Of a stretch of 64,000 nucleotides of DNA, positions 16,158-25,537 are shown piece by piece (within the stretch, counting starts at the first letter, position 1; the number at the start of each line of letters is the position of its first letter). Below the pieces are notes generated by a model that saw only the letters and a program-made list of their open reading frames with translations, searched no databases and was not told the origin of the DNA. Origin of the DNA: Putridiphycobacter roseus (GTDB lineage: Bacteria > Bacteroidota > Bacteroidia > Flavobacteriales_D > Crocinitomicaceae); the NCBI RefSeq assembly GCF_003234935.1, contig NZ_QKSB01000002.1:186001-250000 (forward strand), read 5' to 3'. A program made the position numbers and the translations under genes.

Positions 16158-17118
16158 TCATGCTTAGGTTTTGAAACACACCAATAATAGTTTCGTTGTA
16201 GGTCAAATACAAATAAACCGGAATCAATAAACAAAATAAGTAAATGGCAAAACTCAAGACAATTAAAAAAGGACTTGCATCTAATTTAATGTCAGCTTTT
16301 AATAGCTGTTTGACTTGATTCGATAATAATTTTTCATTTTCCCATATCTCCGAACGAGAAGGTATAATACTTTCTAATTTTGGACTAAAATCTAAAAATA
16401 CATTTCTAATCTTCCAGTAATCCCTATCCGTTAAATTACTATACGACTGGTTGTAGTTAATATCTTGTTCTTCTAGCTCATCATAAATAAGCATGTTTTT
16501 TTGAATACCTCTGACTTTAAAGCCCATTAAAAAACCAAGAATCATTAACATGTACAGTCCTGTAAAATACCCTGCAATAATGATAATAAGCGAAGAAATT
16601 AAAACAAATATTAAATAGGGTTTCTGACTTTTTGGGAAAAATAAATTTTTTATGATATTACCACCATCTAAAGGATCTATTGGCAAGAGGGAAAACATAT
16701 TTATAGTCAGTAAAATCATGCTGATAACAAAAAGTACTTCCGATTTAGACTCCAAGGCTGCATAAAACAATACGGTACCAATAATTAACCCTGGTATGGG
16801 GCCCATTTGTAGGGTTAAAATTTTATTTTTTTGTGATATTGGCTTAAATCTATTTTTAGCTTTTTGTGCGATAATGCTATAAAAAATGAAATTTGGCTCA
16901 TTATAACTAAACAAACGCATTCCAATAAAATGGCCAAACTCATGCAACACAACAGTACCAAGAACAAATAATATTACCCAATAGTTAGCACTAGACAAAC
17001 TACTAAACAGCAACATCATAAAGCCAACAATCAAAATATATTTTGAAGTATTCGACCCTTTTGGAGGGATAGAAAGCTTTGGCTTTTCTGGATAAAAATT
17101 ATCACTATCGTTTAACAT
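16150..17118 (-). CDS. Site-2 protease family intramembrane metallopeptidase (M50)
   Basis: The 322-residue polytopic membrane protein has the zinc motif HEFGH (His59, Glu60, His63) within a transmembrane segment and the second-ligand motif LLPIDPLDGGN around 144-154, with GPIPG at 106-110. Helices lie near 28-45, 47-65, 110-125, 128-145 and 170-200, and a last one near 285-305. It is presumably an inner-membrane protease cleaving a membrane-bound substrate such as an anti-sigma factor; no such substrate is encoded nearby. It heads the four-gene minus-strand operon, with a TAAATTTG box 6 nt before its ATG. Confidence 0.85.
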   Translation of the reverse strand: MLNDSDNFYPEKPKLSIPPKGSNTSKYILIVGFMMLLFSSLSSANYWVILFVLGTVVLHEFGHFIGMRLFSYNEPNFIFYSIIAQKAKNRFKPISQKNKILTLQMGPIPGLIIGTVLFYAALESKSEVLFVISMILLTINMFSLLPIDPLDGGNIIKNLFFPKSQKPYLIFVLISSLIIIIAGYFTGLYMLMILGFLMGFKVRGIQKNMLIYDELEEQDINYNQSYSNLTDRDYWKIRNVFLDFSPKLESIIPSRSEIWENEKLLSNQVKQLLKADIKLDASPFLIVLSFAIYLFCLLIPVYLYLTYNETIIGVFQNLSMNV

Positions 17119-17124
17119 TATTCA

Positions 17125-17132
17125 CAAATTTA
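17125..17132 (-). promoter_or_regulatory. -7 box 6 nt before the site-2 protease gene
   Basis: TAAATTTG (minus strand) is an exact TAnnTTTG match, separated from the ATG at 17118 by TGAATA. It probably drives the S2P-Smr-lipoprotein-DUF4836 operon with a leader of only a few nucleotides at most. Confidence 0.6.
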
Positions 17133-17170
17133 CAACAAAATATAATAAAACGTAGTAATTTTATGCCCCT

Positions 17171-17821
17171 ATGTTAGAAGCTCAAAACATCAGTAAAAAT
17201 TACGGTGACCTTCCAATTTTAAAAGGAATCGATCTCACAATCTCTCCCAGTGAAGTCGTTTGTATTACTGGCGCTTCGGGTGCGGGAAAAACAACATTAC
17301 TCCAAATACTCGGTACATTAGACGCGCCAGACAGTGGTAAAATTGAGATATTAGGAGAAGATATAGCCAAATTAAAGGGGAAAAAATTAGCCAATTTTAG
17401 AAATAATCACTTAGGTTTTGTTTTTCAATTTCACCAATTACTACCAGAATTTTCCGCATTAGAAAATGTAATTATCCCCGCCTTATTGGGTGGGAAAAAA
17501 AAGTCGGAATCTATAGAAAAGGCGAAATCAATTTTAGATTTTTTAAATATAGCGCACCGTTTAGACCATAAACCAAGTGAATTATCCGGTGGAGAGCAAC
17601 AAAGAATTGCAGTGGCAAGGGCATTAATCAATGATCCTGAAATTATTTTTGCAGATGAGCCTTCGGGAAATTTAGACTCCAAGAACTCTGACGAATTGCA
17701 CGAGTTATTCTTTAAATTAAGAGATGAATTTGGACAAAGTTTTGTGATTGTAACACACAACATGGAATTAGCAAAAATGGCCGACCGAGCTTTGGTAATG
17801 AAAGATGGATTGATGTTGTGA
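17171..17821 (+). CDS. lolD: Lipoprotein-release ABC transporter ATP-binding protein LolD
   Basis: The 216-residue ABC ATPase shows Walker A ([11 protein letters not shown]), the Q-loop, the signature [15 protein letters not shown], Walker B ([13 protein letters not shown]) and the H-loop VTHNM. Length and the MacB/LolD-type signature context identify the LolD subfamily, which powers extraction of lipoproteins from the inner membrane by LolCE; no lolC/E permease is in the window, as is common in this phylum. It overlaps the next gene by 4 nt (GTGA). Confidence 0.9.
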   Translation: MLEAQNISKNYGDLPILKGIDLTISPSEVVCITGASGAGKTTLLQILGTLDAPDSGKIEILGEDIAKLKGKKLANFRNNHLGFVFQFHQLLPEFSALENVIIPALLGGKKKSESIEKAKSILDFLNIAHRLDHKPSELSGGEQQRIAVARALINDPEIIFADEPSGNLDSKNSDELHELFFKLRDEFGQSFVIVTHNMELAKMADRALVMKDGLML

Positions 17822-18582
17822 TTATTCCTTATCCCGACATACAAGTCTTTTTAGACGAAAAGGTAGAAAAGTATAACCAGCAACATTACTTTTTAAAGGA
17901 TGACCCCATTGGTATCCCTCACTTATTCACGGCAAAGGAAGACATTGAAATCATTGGTTTTATAGTCGCAACCATTGCTTGGGGCAAGCGACCCATGATC
18001 ATTAAAAATAGTAATCGCATACTAGAAATAATGGGGAATCAACCTTTGCAATATATCCTTCACGCCAGCGAAGAAGATTTAAATGATTTTGAATTTGTAC
18101 ACCGTACATTTAATAAAACAGACTTGCAGTATTTTGTACTTTCTTTGAGAAATTTGTACGCCAAACAACGCAGTATAGAAAGTGTTTTTGCGGAACACCA
18201 GGGTAATATGGCTGAAAAAATACACCATTTTAGAAAAGTATTCTTCAGTTTACCACACGAATCCAGAACCACGAAACATGTTTCAGATCCTTTAAAAAAC
18301 TCTGCTGCAAAAAGATTAAACATGTATTTACGTTGGATGGTTAGAAAAGACCAAAAAGGGGTCGATTTTGGCTTATGGAAAGGCATTTCTCCTGCAGAAT
18401 TATATTGTCCCTTAGATGTACATACTGGTAATGTTGCTCGAAAACTTGGTTTGATTGAAAGAAAGGCGAATGATTGGAAAGCATTGGAAGAATTAATGAC
18501 ACACCTACGAAAATTTGATCCTATCGATCCGGTAAAATATGATTTTGCTTTATTTGGATTAGGAGTATATGAGGGGTTTTAA
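17818..18582 (+). CDS. TIGR02757 family (DUF2400) protein
   Basis: The 254-residue soluble protein contains [36 protein letters not shown] and [17 protein letters not shown], the conserved blocks of the TIGR02757/DUF2400 family, all-helical proteins distantly like endonuclease III. Their function is unproven. The start is a GTG overlapping the lolD stop (GTGA), giving translational coupling. It ends GLGVYEGF, the usual family C-terminus. Confidence 0.88.
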   Translation: MIIPYPDIQVFLDEKVEKYNQQHYFLKDDPIGIPHLFTAKEDIEIIGFIVATIAWGKRPMIIKNSNRILEIMGNQPLQYILHASEEDLNDFEFVHRTFNKTDLQYFVLSLRNLYAKQRSIESVFAEHQGNMAEKIHHFRKVFFSLPHESRTTKHVSDPLKNSAAKRLNMYLRWMVRKDQKGVDFGLWKGISPAELYCPLDVHTGNVARKLGLIERKANDWKALEELMTHLRKFDPIDPVKYDFALFGLGVYEGF

Positions 18583-18675
18583 GGGTTGAAAGTAACATTT
18601 TACGATCAGAATTTACTTGTAAAATCTATTGACAAATAAGGCGAACATTCAGTTTAATTTTACCATATTTGCAGT

Positions 18676-20727
18676 ATGAATTTTGTCTATCCAAACTTTC
18701 TTTGGGCATTACTGCTTTTAGCCATTCCAGTCATTATTCATTTATTTAATTTCAGAAGATACCAAACGGTCTATTTCTCTAAGGTTGATTTACTGAACGA
18801 AGCCATTGAAGATTCAAAATCGGGTAACAAATTAAAACACTTACTGATTCTATTTAGCCGATTGCTTGCCATTGCCGCGCTAGTATTTGCTTTTGCCCAA
18901 CCTTTTATTCCAACAGCTGATAATATAAATACCGAAACTGTATCTTCTATTTTTATTGACAATTCCTTTAGTATGCAAGCCCAAGGACAAGATGGAGATT
19001 TGCTTAATGAGGTAAAAAACAAAGCAATTGATTTGGTAGCTTCTTTTGAAGAAAATGAAAAAATTGTTTTGTTAACTTCTGAACTTTTAGCGAAAGACCA
19101 ACGTTTTTATACCAAATCCGAAATTACCGAGCGTATTAAAGAAATTAAACTTTCCCCTGCCGCTACTCCACTCTTAAACATTTTAAATATTTCTAATGAT
19201 CTATTAAATAAGTCTGCAGAAAATCAACAAAAAAGATTATTCCTATTTTCAGACTTCCAAACTTCGACCAGTGACTTGTCTAAATTATCTCCTTCCAATA
19301 CGTCTCTATACTTTTACCAACCCGAAGCCGAAATTCAAGGAAATATTTTTATCGATTCTATTTGGTTTGAATCTCCTGTACAAAGTATTAATTTACCCAT
19401 CACTTTAGCTTTTAGGATTAAAAATATAAGTAATAAACCATTAGACAATCTTACCCTAACCATTAACATTAATGGCAAGGACAAGGGGGTAAAAACAGTG
19501 AAGGTTGGTGCAAACTCTTTTGTAGAGGAAACCATTAATTATAACCACTTAACCGCGGGTATAAAAAAGGGAGAAATAAAAATTAAAACCAATCAGCTAT
19601 TTTTCGACGACCAGTTTTATTTTACCTATACTATTCAAAACCAGACCAACATTCTAATTGTAAATGAAGGGGAAAACAATCCGCAGACTTTTGAAAAATT
19701 GTATGCTGTAAACCCTTTCTACCAACACACCAGTATCCAAATTGGCCAATTAAAGCAAAGTGATTTTGAAGATAAAGCATTGGTCATTTTTAACAACATC
19801 AACGATTTAACTAGTGGCGCAGTCTTTCTTATCAACGAAAACTTAAAAAAGGGAGCTACGGTTGTCATGATTCCTGGTGCTAAAGCCAATTTAAAGGCAT
19901 GGAATAGTTTTTTAACCACACAAAATCAACCGACATTAAGGAGTCAATCTACTGGAGGAGTAAGGACTTTGAATTATTTTAATGACAAAGACCCATTATT
20001 TACAGGGGTATTTGAAAAGTCGCCAAAAAATTATGCCAAAGCAAGTATTAAAAGTTATTTCCCCCTCTTGGTCAACTCCAATCAGAACTTTATCAGTCTA
20101 TTTGGTTTTAATGAAAACAATCCCTTTTTAACCTATTCAAAAACAAAAAATGGTGGACGGCTATTTTTACAAGCAGCACCTTTATTGGCTGACTTTAGTA
20201 ACTTTGACAAGCAAGCTTTATTTGCTGCTACTTTTTTAAGAATTGCTGAAACAGCAACCTTTAAAAAAGACTTGTTTTACACTATTGGAAAAGGTGGAGC
20301 CTACCTGTTAAAGGAAAAAAGTAAAGAAAAATCTCCAATTCACCTCATCAACCCTCTATTTAAAACCGATTTAATTCCCCCAATTGTCAATGAATCTAAC
20401 AGTCAAATTGTATTATTCGATCAATTAAATGGCGAACTAAAACAAGCTGGTTTTTATGAACTAACGGATCAAATAAGTTTTAAAGATGCCTTGGCCTTTA
20501 ATTTCGACAGAACAGAGTCCATTATTGAAAGTATTCCGAAGGTAGAATTGATTGGAATATTTAAAGATGCTGGTTGGAATCAAGTGCAAGAACTTTTATT
20601 GAATCAAAAAGGTAAAATTGAAATTGAAAACATTAAACCCAAAGCATATTGGCGGCTATTTTTATTTTTAGCCTTATTATTTTTAGCAATTGAAATTGCG
20701 TTAATCAAATTTTGGAAAACGACCTAA
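18676..20727 (+). CDS. BatA-type double-transmembrane, VWA-like protein
   Basis: The 683-residue protein starts MNFVYPNFLWALLLLAIPVI, the N-terminal BatA domain with two membrane helices (about 5-22 and 55-75). A periplasmic von Willebrand A-like domain with the MIDAS-type DNSFSM motif (near residue 96) follows, then a long beta-rich region. A C-terminal helix (LFLFLALLFLAIEIALI) ends it. Such BatA-like proteins in Bacteroidota are thought to act in aerotolerance or envelope homeostasis. TTTG ends 4 nt before the ATG, so the mRNA may be leaderless. It is 11 nt from the dihydroorotase-like gene. Confidence 0.83.
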   Translation: MNFVYPNFLWALLLLAIPVIIHLFNFRRYQTVYFSKVDLLNEAIEDSKSGNKLKHLLILFSRLLAIAALVFAFAQPFIPTADNINTETVSSIFIDNSFSMQAQGQDGDLLNEVKNKAIDLVASFEENEKIVLLTSELLAKDQRFYTKSEITERIKEIKLSPAATPLLNILNISNDLLNKSAENQQKRLFLFSDFQTSTSDLSKLSPSNTSLYFYQPEAEIQGNIFIDSIWFESPVQSINLPITLAFRIKNISNKPLDNLTLTININGKDKGVKTVKVGANSFVEETINYNHLTAGIKKGEIKIKTNQLFFDDQFYFTYTIQNQTNILIVNEGENNPQTFEKLYAVNPFYQHTSIQIGQLKQSDFEDKALVIFNNINDLTSGAVFLINENLKKGATVVMIPGAKANLKAWNSFLTTQNQPTLRSQSTGGVRTLNYFNDKDPLFTGVFEKSPKNYAKASIKSYFPLLVNSNQNFISLFGFNENNPFLTYSKTKNGGRLFLQAAPLLADFSNFDKQALFAATFLRIAETATFKKDLFYTIGKGGAYLLKEKSKEKSPIHLINPLFKTDLIPPIVNESNSQIVLFDQLNGELKQAGFYELTDQISFKDALAFNFDRTESIIESIPKVELIGIFKDAGWNQVQELLLNQKGKIEIENIKPKAYWRLFLFLALLFLAIEIALIKFWKTT

Positions 20728-20738
20728 ATCTGTAAAAA

Positions 20739-22001
20739 ATGAATATTTTACTTAAATCATGTACCATTATCGATCCGGAGGGACCATTTCATTTAAAAGT
20801 GAAAGATATTTATATTGAAGGTGAAACCATCACAAGCATAGAAGATAGTATTTCTTTGGCTGCTGATAAAGTAGTGGAAATTCCAAACTTACACGTTTCT
20901 TATGGCTGGTATGACGCAAAAGTAAATTTTCAAGATCCCGGCAATGAAGTCAAAGAAAATTTAAGCAGTGGTTTAACAGCTGCAGCTTTGGGTGGTATGA
21001 CCGCCGTTTCGGTAACCCCAATGACTAATCCAACATTGAGTAATAAAACCCAAATTGAATACGTCAGAAAAAAAGCAGAATATTCACCAGTTGAAATATA
21101 TCCATATGGTACTTTAACCGAATTAGGAGAAGGAAAAAATATTGCGGAGTATTACGACATGAGTCAATCTGGCGCAATCGGTTTTACGGATGGACACCAA
21201 CCAGTAAACGCTGGCATCATGTACCGCGCATTATTGTACATGAAAAATGTGAATTCTAAAGTGGTTTCTTTCCCCTACGATTATAGCATATTTGGTGAAG
21301 GTCAGGTGAACGAGAGTAAAGCTTCTGTTTTAACAGGACTAAAATCGATTCCAAACATTGCGGAATACTTAATGGTAGAAAGAGATTTAAGTTTGACGGC
21401 ATACACGGAAAGTGCCATTCATTTTACGGGAATTTCGACCAAAGAAAGTGTAGACTTAATTAGAGACGCAAAAAAGAATGGTATTCAAGTAACGGCAGAT
21501 GTTTATGCCCATCACTTGGCTTATACAGACAAGGAAGTATTAGGATTCAATTCAAACTTCAAAGTACTACCTCCTTTGCGGTCTGAAAAAGATAGACAAG
21601 CTTTAATTGAAGCATTAAAAGATGGCACCATAGACTTTATTTGTTCTGACCATACACCAGAAGACAAAGAAAATAAAGACTTAGAATTTGACTTGGCACA
21701 TTTTGGAATGATAGGTACACAAACCCTATTCGCTACTTTAAACAATGTGGCAGGACTCGACTTAAGTGATAAAATAAATGCCATTGCAATTCGTCCTCGA
21801 AAAGTAATGAAACTACCATACGCGACTATTACGGCTAATTCTAGAGCAAACTTAACCATATTTGATCCGAAACTAGAATACAGTCTAAACGCAGATGATT
21901 TGGCTTCCTTAAGTAAGAATTCTCCACTCATTGGAAAAAATCTAACTGGAAAAGCATTGGGTGTAATTAACAATGGAATTATCTCTATATTTGAAGACTA
22001 A
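20739..22001 (+). CDS. Dihydroorotase-like protein lacking metal ligands (probable pseudoenzyme)
   Basis: The 420-residue amidohydrolase has the length and order of dihydroorotase/PyrC type I (IDPEGPFHLKVKDIYIEG; SGLTAAALGGMTAVSVTPMT; FKVLPPLRSEKDRQAL; ICSDHTPED). The usual DxHxH motif is replaced by DAKVNFQDPG (Lys61 and Asn63 in place of the histidines). The later HxED and HVST ligand regions read FPYDYSIFGEG and AIHFTGISTKES. Only the HH near 245 (YAHHLAYTD) and the SDH aspartate remain. It probably cannot bind the binuclear zinc and may be regulatory, like the inactive PyrC paralogue that supports aspartate transcarbamoylase in Pseudomonas. It follows a BatA gene, an order I recall from flavobacteria. 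Confidence 0.8.
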   Translation: MNILLKSCTIIDPEGPFHLKVKDIYIEGETITSIEDSISLAADKVVEIPNLHVSYGWYDAKVNFQDPGNEVKENLSSGLTAAALGGMTAVSVTPMTNPTLSNKTQIEYVRKKAEYSPVEIYPYGTLTELGEGKNIAEYYDMSQSGAIGFTDGHQPVNAGIMYRALLYMKNVNSKVVSFPYDYSIFGEGQVNESKASVLTGLKSIPNIAEYLMVERDLSLTAYTESAIHFTGISTKESVDLIRDAKKNGIQVTADVYAHHLAYTDKEVLGFNSNFKVLPPLRSEKDRQALIEALKDGTIDFICSDHTPEDKENKDLEFDLAHFGMIGTQTLFATLNNVAGLDLSDKINAIAIRPRKVMKLPYATITANSRANLTIFDPKLEYSLNADDLASLSKNSPLIGKNLTGKALGVINNGIISIFED

Positions 22002-22573
22002 TGGAAGGAATTAAACCCAAAAGAAGAAAGTTTTTAAAGACATTTTTTAAAGAAAGAAAACAAGTAGGAGCAGTAGCCCCTTCTTCTCGATTTTTAGTAA
22101 AAAAAATGTGCGATCGTATAGATTTCAAAAATGCAAATATCATTATTGAACTAGGACCGGGCACTGGTGTTTTTACCAAAGAAATACTGAAAAGAGCAAA
22201 AGCAGATGCTAAAATATTTGTCTTTGAACTCAATGAAGATTTCTATCAGATTTTAAAAACAAAATTAGACGATCCCCGCTTGATTTTAGTCAACGAAAGT
22301 GCTGAAAAACTAGGTGTAACACTTGCTGAACACCATATCAAATCGGCAGATGCTGTCATTTCTTCACTTCCTTTGACTGTGATTCCAGAACCTATAAAGA
22401 CAAACATAGTGAAAGCTGCTTACGAAGTTTTAAAGCAAGATGGACGGTATGTGCAATACCAATATTCCTTGAGTGCTAAAAAACTTTTAGAAAGCTTCTT
22501 TGGTAAATTAAACCTGCGCTTTTCTCTCATCAATATACCACCTGCATTTATTTACATAGGTACTAAAAAATAA
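22001..22573 (+). CDS. SAM-dependent methyltransferase (PmtA/KsgA-like)
   Basis: The 190-residue protein has a class I SAM motif (IIELGPGTGVFTKEIL, near residue 48) and follows it with KIFVFELNEDFYQIL and LVNESAEKLG. An N-terminal KERKQVGAVAPSSRFLVKKM resembles phospholipid N-methyltransferases of the PmtA type and rRNA adenine dimethylases. SSLPLTVIPEP occupies the motif IV position. The substrate, lipid or RNA, is unresolved. Its ATG overlaps the stop of the dihydroorotase-like gene by 1 nt, so they are co-translated. Confidence 0.8.
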   Translation: MEGIKPKRRKFLKTFFKERKQVGAVAPSSRFLVKKMCDRIDFKNANIIIELGPGTGVFTKEILKRAKADAKIFVFELNEDFYQILKTKLDDPRLILVNESAEKLGVTLAEHHIKSADAVISSLPLTVIPEPIKTNIVKAAYEVLKQDGRYVQYQYSLSAKKLLESFFGKLNLRFSLINIPPAFIYIGTKK

Positions 22574-22738
22574 TTTTTAGTTAATTAGTGATGCGTTTAG
22601 CGTAACTGGTCTTTAGTATAATATCCAGCAAAGTTATTTACGAATTACAACCTTTTTAGTAATCACCTATTAAGCTAAACACAGAAATAAAAGCTAGTCA
22701 CATGCGCTAGTTTTTAGGACTCATAAATTTTTCAAGAC

Positions 22739-22770
22739 AAAAAAAACTCCCTTGAAAACAATCAAGGGAG
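22739..22770 (-). terminator. Intrinsic terminator downstream of pepD
   Basis: CTCCCTTGA and TCAAGGGAG form a perfect 9-bp stem with a 6-nt loop, followed on the minus strand by eight T. It lies about 95 nt past the pepD stop codon. The rest of 22574-22864 shows no gene. Confidence 0.85.
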
Positions 22771-22864
22771 GAAAGTGAATTCTTTCGTGTATGCTCCAAA
22801 ATAGCCATATACTAATCAGAGTCTTTTCAGTAATCATTAGAAACTAATGACCACTATCTAATCA

Positions 22865-24319
22865 CTATTTAACGGGTATATCCTTCAATACTTCTAATAA
22901 GTAACCCCAAAATTTTTGAACAGAAGCAATATTTACTTTTTCATCTGGAGAGTGTGGATTTCTGATCGTTGGACCAAAAGACACCATATCACAGTCGTGA
23001 ATATGTTCTTGTAAAATACCGCACTCCAGTCCTGCGTGACAAGCTTGAACATTTGGTGTTGCATTAAACAAAGTTTCGTATTTATCTACGACTAATTTTA
23101 AAATTGAAGAAGTTGGGTTTGGCGCCCAACCTGGATAATCCCCACTTTGAACCACACTTGCACCCATTCTCGCATAGTTTAAACGCATAGCTGTTGCCAC
23201 ATCATTTTTACCAGACTCAATCATACTTCTTTGTAGGGACTGGGTAATGAATTCTCCGTCCTTGATAATCACTCTTGCCAATGAAGAAGAAGTTTCTACT
23301 AATCCTTCAATTTTATCACTCATTTTCCAAACTGCATTTGGCGTATTGTACAATACTTCCATGATGCATTCAAATTCGTCTTGGTGCAAAATTGTTGCTG
23401 GCAAATCTTCAGCTGTCATTTCAACTTTGAAGTTAGGTTCAACCACACTAAATTCTGCCATTATTTCCGCTGCTTCTGCATTTAAAAAACTTTCAAAAGC
23501 AGTAACATCACTTTCGTTAATTGTTATTTTACAAGAAGCTTCTCTAGGAATCGCGTTTCTTAAACTACCACCATCAAATTCGTATAATCCAACATTATAT
23601 TTTGTACTTACTTGAAATAAAAGACGGTTCAATAAAATATTGGCATTTCCTCTACCCAAGTTAATTTCCATTCCTGAATGACCACCTTTTAAACCGGATA
23701 ATTTAATTTTAAAAGCCTTTGAGTTAGCAGGACAAGCAGCAGTTTGATAAGTATAACTTGTATTGGTATCAATTCCACCCGCACAGCCGATAGAAATCTC
23801 ATCATCATCTTCAGTATCTAAATTCAATAAGATTTTACCATCCAAAAGGCTACCATCTAATTTTTTCGCTCCTGTCATTCCTGTTTCTTCATCTACAGTA
23901 AACAAACACTCTAAAGCAGGATGTGCTAAATCGGTAGAAGATAATAAAGTCATGGCACAAGCCACTCCCATTCCATTATCTGCCCCTAAGGTTGTGCCTT
24001 CAGCTGTTACCCAATCTCCATCAATAAATGATGCAATACCTTGAGTTAAAAAATCAAAATCAGTATCTTCATTTTTTTGGTGTACCATATCCAAGTGGGT
24101 TTGAATAATCACAGTTTTGCGATTTTCCATTCCTTTTGAAGCAGGTTTTTTAATTACTATATTTCCAATAGCATCTTCTAGAGTTTCGAAACCTAAACTT
24201 TTACCAAAGTCTTTCATAAATGCCCTTACTCTTTCTTCTTTTTTTGAAGGTCTCGGCACTGCATTTAAATCTTCAAAATGGTTCCAAACGGCTTTTGGTT
24301 CTAGGTCTCTTACTTGCAT
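22865..24319 (-). CDS. pepD: Aminoacyl-histidine dipeptidase (beta-Ala-His dipeptidase)
   Basis: The 484-residue M20-family metallopeptidase shows the zinc-ligand motifs THLDMVHQ (near 80), TTLGADNGMGVA (near 113) and VDEETGMTGAKKL (near 148), and a C-terminal AGLECGI. Length and LNLDTEDDDEISIGCAGG match PepD/carnosinase of the M20C group, which hydrolyses Xaa-His dipeptides in the cytoplasm. It is monocistronic, with a strong terminator behind it. The active-site residues appear intact. Confidence 0.95.
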   Translation of the reverse strand: MQVRDLEPKAVWNHFEDLNAVPRPSKKEERVRAFMKDFGKSLGFETLEDAIGNIVIKKPASKGMENRKTVIIQTHLDMVHQKNEDTDFDFLTQGIASFIDGDWVTAEGTTLGADNGMGVACAMTLLSSTDLAHPALECLFTVDEETGMTGAKKLDGSLLDGKILLNLDTEDDDEISIGCAGGIDTNTSYTYQTAACPANSKAFKIKLSGLKGGHSGMEINLGRGNANILLNRLLFQVSTKYNVGLYEFDGGSLRNAIPREASCKITINESDVTAFESFLNAEAAEIMAEFSVVEPNFKVEMTAEDLPATILHQDEFECIMEVLYNTPNAVWKMSDKIEGLVETSSSLARVIIKDGEFITQSLQRSMIESGKNDVATAMRLNYARMGASVVQSGDYPGWAPNPTSSILKLVVDKYETLFNATPNVQACHAGLECGILQEHIHDCDMVSFGPTIRNPHSPDEKVNIASVQKFWGYLLEVLKDIPVK

Positions 24320-24401
24320 GTTAAATATGTTTTTAATTACTTATTTTCACTTCTTATATACAGAAGCAAAAAATAATTTAGGTTATGCCGACAAAACTAT
24401 C

Positions 24402-24409
24402 TAAATTTG
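24402..24409 (+). promoter_or_regulatory. -7 box of the secreted-esterase gene
   Basis: TAAATTTG is an exact TAnnTTTG match 18 nt before the ATG at 24428. It overlaps the alternative TTG start at 24407, which is therefore rejected. Confidence 0.6.
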
Positions 24410-24427
24410 AAGGATAATCATACTGAA

Positions 24428-25528
24428 ATGAAAAAATTTATACTCCTATTCGCACTTTATTTTTCCTTTACAATGTTCGCCCAACAAAACAATGGGTCCG
24501 TAACTGTAGGGTCTGAAACACGCTCTTATATTGAATATATACCTCAGAATTATCAAAATTCAGAATCTGCCCCTTTAGTTATAATATTGCATGGTATTGG
24601 TGGTACCGCGCAAGAAATAGCAGATGCTGGGTTAAACTTTATTGCGGACACAGCACGTTTTATTCCTTTGTATTTGCAGGGAGAGAATAATGCTTTTGGC
24701 TCCGCTTCTTGGAATAACAATACTTTATTGGCTTCCACAGTCAATGATATTGCTTTTTTTCAAACCATGATTGAAAAAATGGTGGATGACTACAACATTG
24801 ATCGATCTAGGGTGTATTTTGTCGGTATTTCTATGGGGGCTATTATGACTTTTACGGCCTTAAATAGCATGGATGGACAAATTGCAGCTGCTGTTTGTCA
24901 CATTGGTACCATGTCGGATATAGATTTAGCGGCTTATAACCCTAGTATTCCACGTCCTGTAATGCAAGTACATGGCACTGCAGATGCGGTGGTTCCTTAC
25001 GCAGGGACAGCACTTCCTTCTTTAAGTTTGGTAAACCCAACCATAAACAAATTAAAAACTATTAACGGATGGAACGGAACAGATTCCACTATTATTGACA
25101 TTCCCGATATTATGGCAGACGGCATTACCATTGAAAGAATAATTTACGATTGCACTACCCCTTTAGAACATTGGAAAATGAATGGGGCAGATCATATTTT
25201 TTTAATCCCTGGTGTTAACGATACTTCAGGCGCAGTTATTACCTGGAATTTTCTAGCACAATATAACCATCCAAATCCAACTTTAGGCTTATCAAAAACT
25301 ATTACAGAAAAACCATTAAACGTTTTTCCAAACCCTGTTCAAAACATTTTAAATATTCCCATTTCAGCAGGAAATGTCGCTTTATATAATTTAAACCAAC
25401 AATTGATTCAAACTTATACCATATCCGAGCAGCAAATTGATTTAAGAGACATACCTGTAGGTACCTACTTTTTGAAAATAACGGCAGATGATGGTACAAT
25501 TCAACACACCTTAATCACCAAGGAATAA
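24428..25528 (+). CDS. Secreted alpha/beta-hydrolase (PHB depolymerase/feruloyl-esterase-like) with T9SS type A sorting domain
   Basis: From the ATG at 24428 the protein has 366 residues. It comprises a signal peptide (MKKFILLFALYFSFTMFAQ), an LpqC/PHB-depolymerase-type hydrolase domain (VIILHGIGGTAQE; nucleophile VGISMGAI; HGTADAVVPY and DHIFLIPG for the acid and base), and a C-terminal type A sorting domain of about 75 residues (NVFPNPVQNILNI, ending HTLITKE). It is probably secreted by the type IX system and anchored or released. The ester substrate is unknown. Confidence 0.86.
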   Translation: MKKFILLFALYFSFTMFAQQNNGSVTVGSETRSYIEYIPQNYQNSESAPLVIILHGIGGTAQEIADAGLNFIADTARFIPLYLQGENNAFGSASWNNNTLLASTVNDIAFFQTMIEKMVDDYNIDRSRVYFVGISMGAIMTFTALNSMDGQIAAAVCHIGTMSDIDLAAYNPSIPRPVMQVHGTADAVVPYAGTALPSLSLVNPTINKLKTINGWNGTDSTIIDIPDIMADGITIERIIYDCTTPLEHWKMNGADHIFLIPGVNDTSGAVITWNFLAQYNHPNPTLGLSKTITEKPLNVFPNPVQNILNIPISAGNVALYNLNQQLIQTYTISEQQIDLRDIPVGTYFLKITADDGTIQHTLITKE

Positions 25529-25537
25529 ACCAATTAC

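Noticed and set aside
21521..21973. 150-residue minus-strand frame within the dihydroorotase-like gene
   Set aside because: It is antisense to a conserved coding sequence, without a promoter or recognisable domain.
25529..25537. Riboswitch before ribD
   Set aside because: Only 9 nt separate it from the esterase gene, and no FMN-riboswitch-like structure is visible in the upstream coding sequence.
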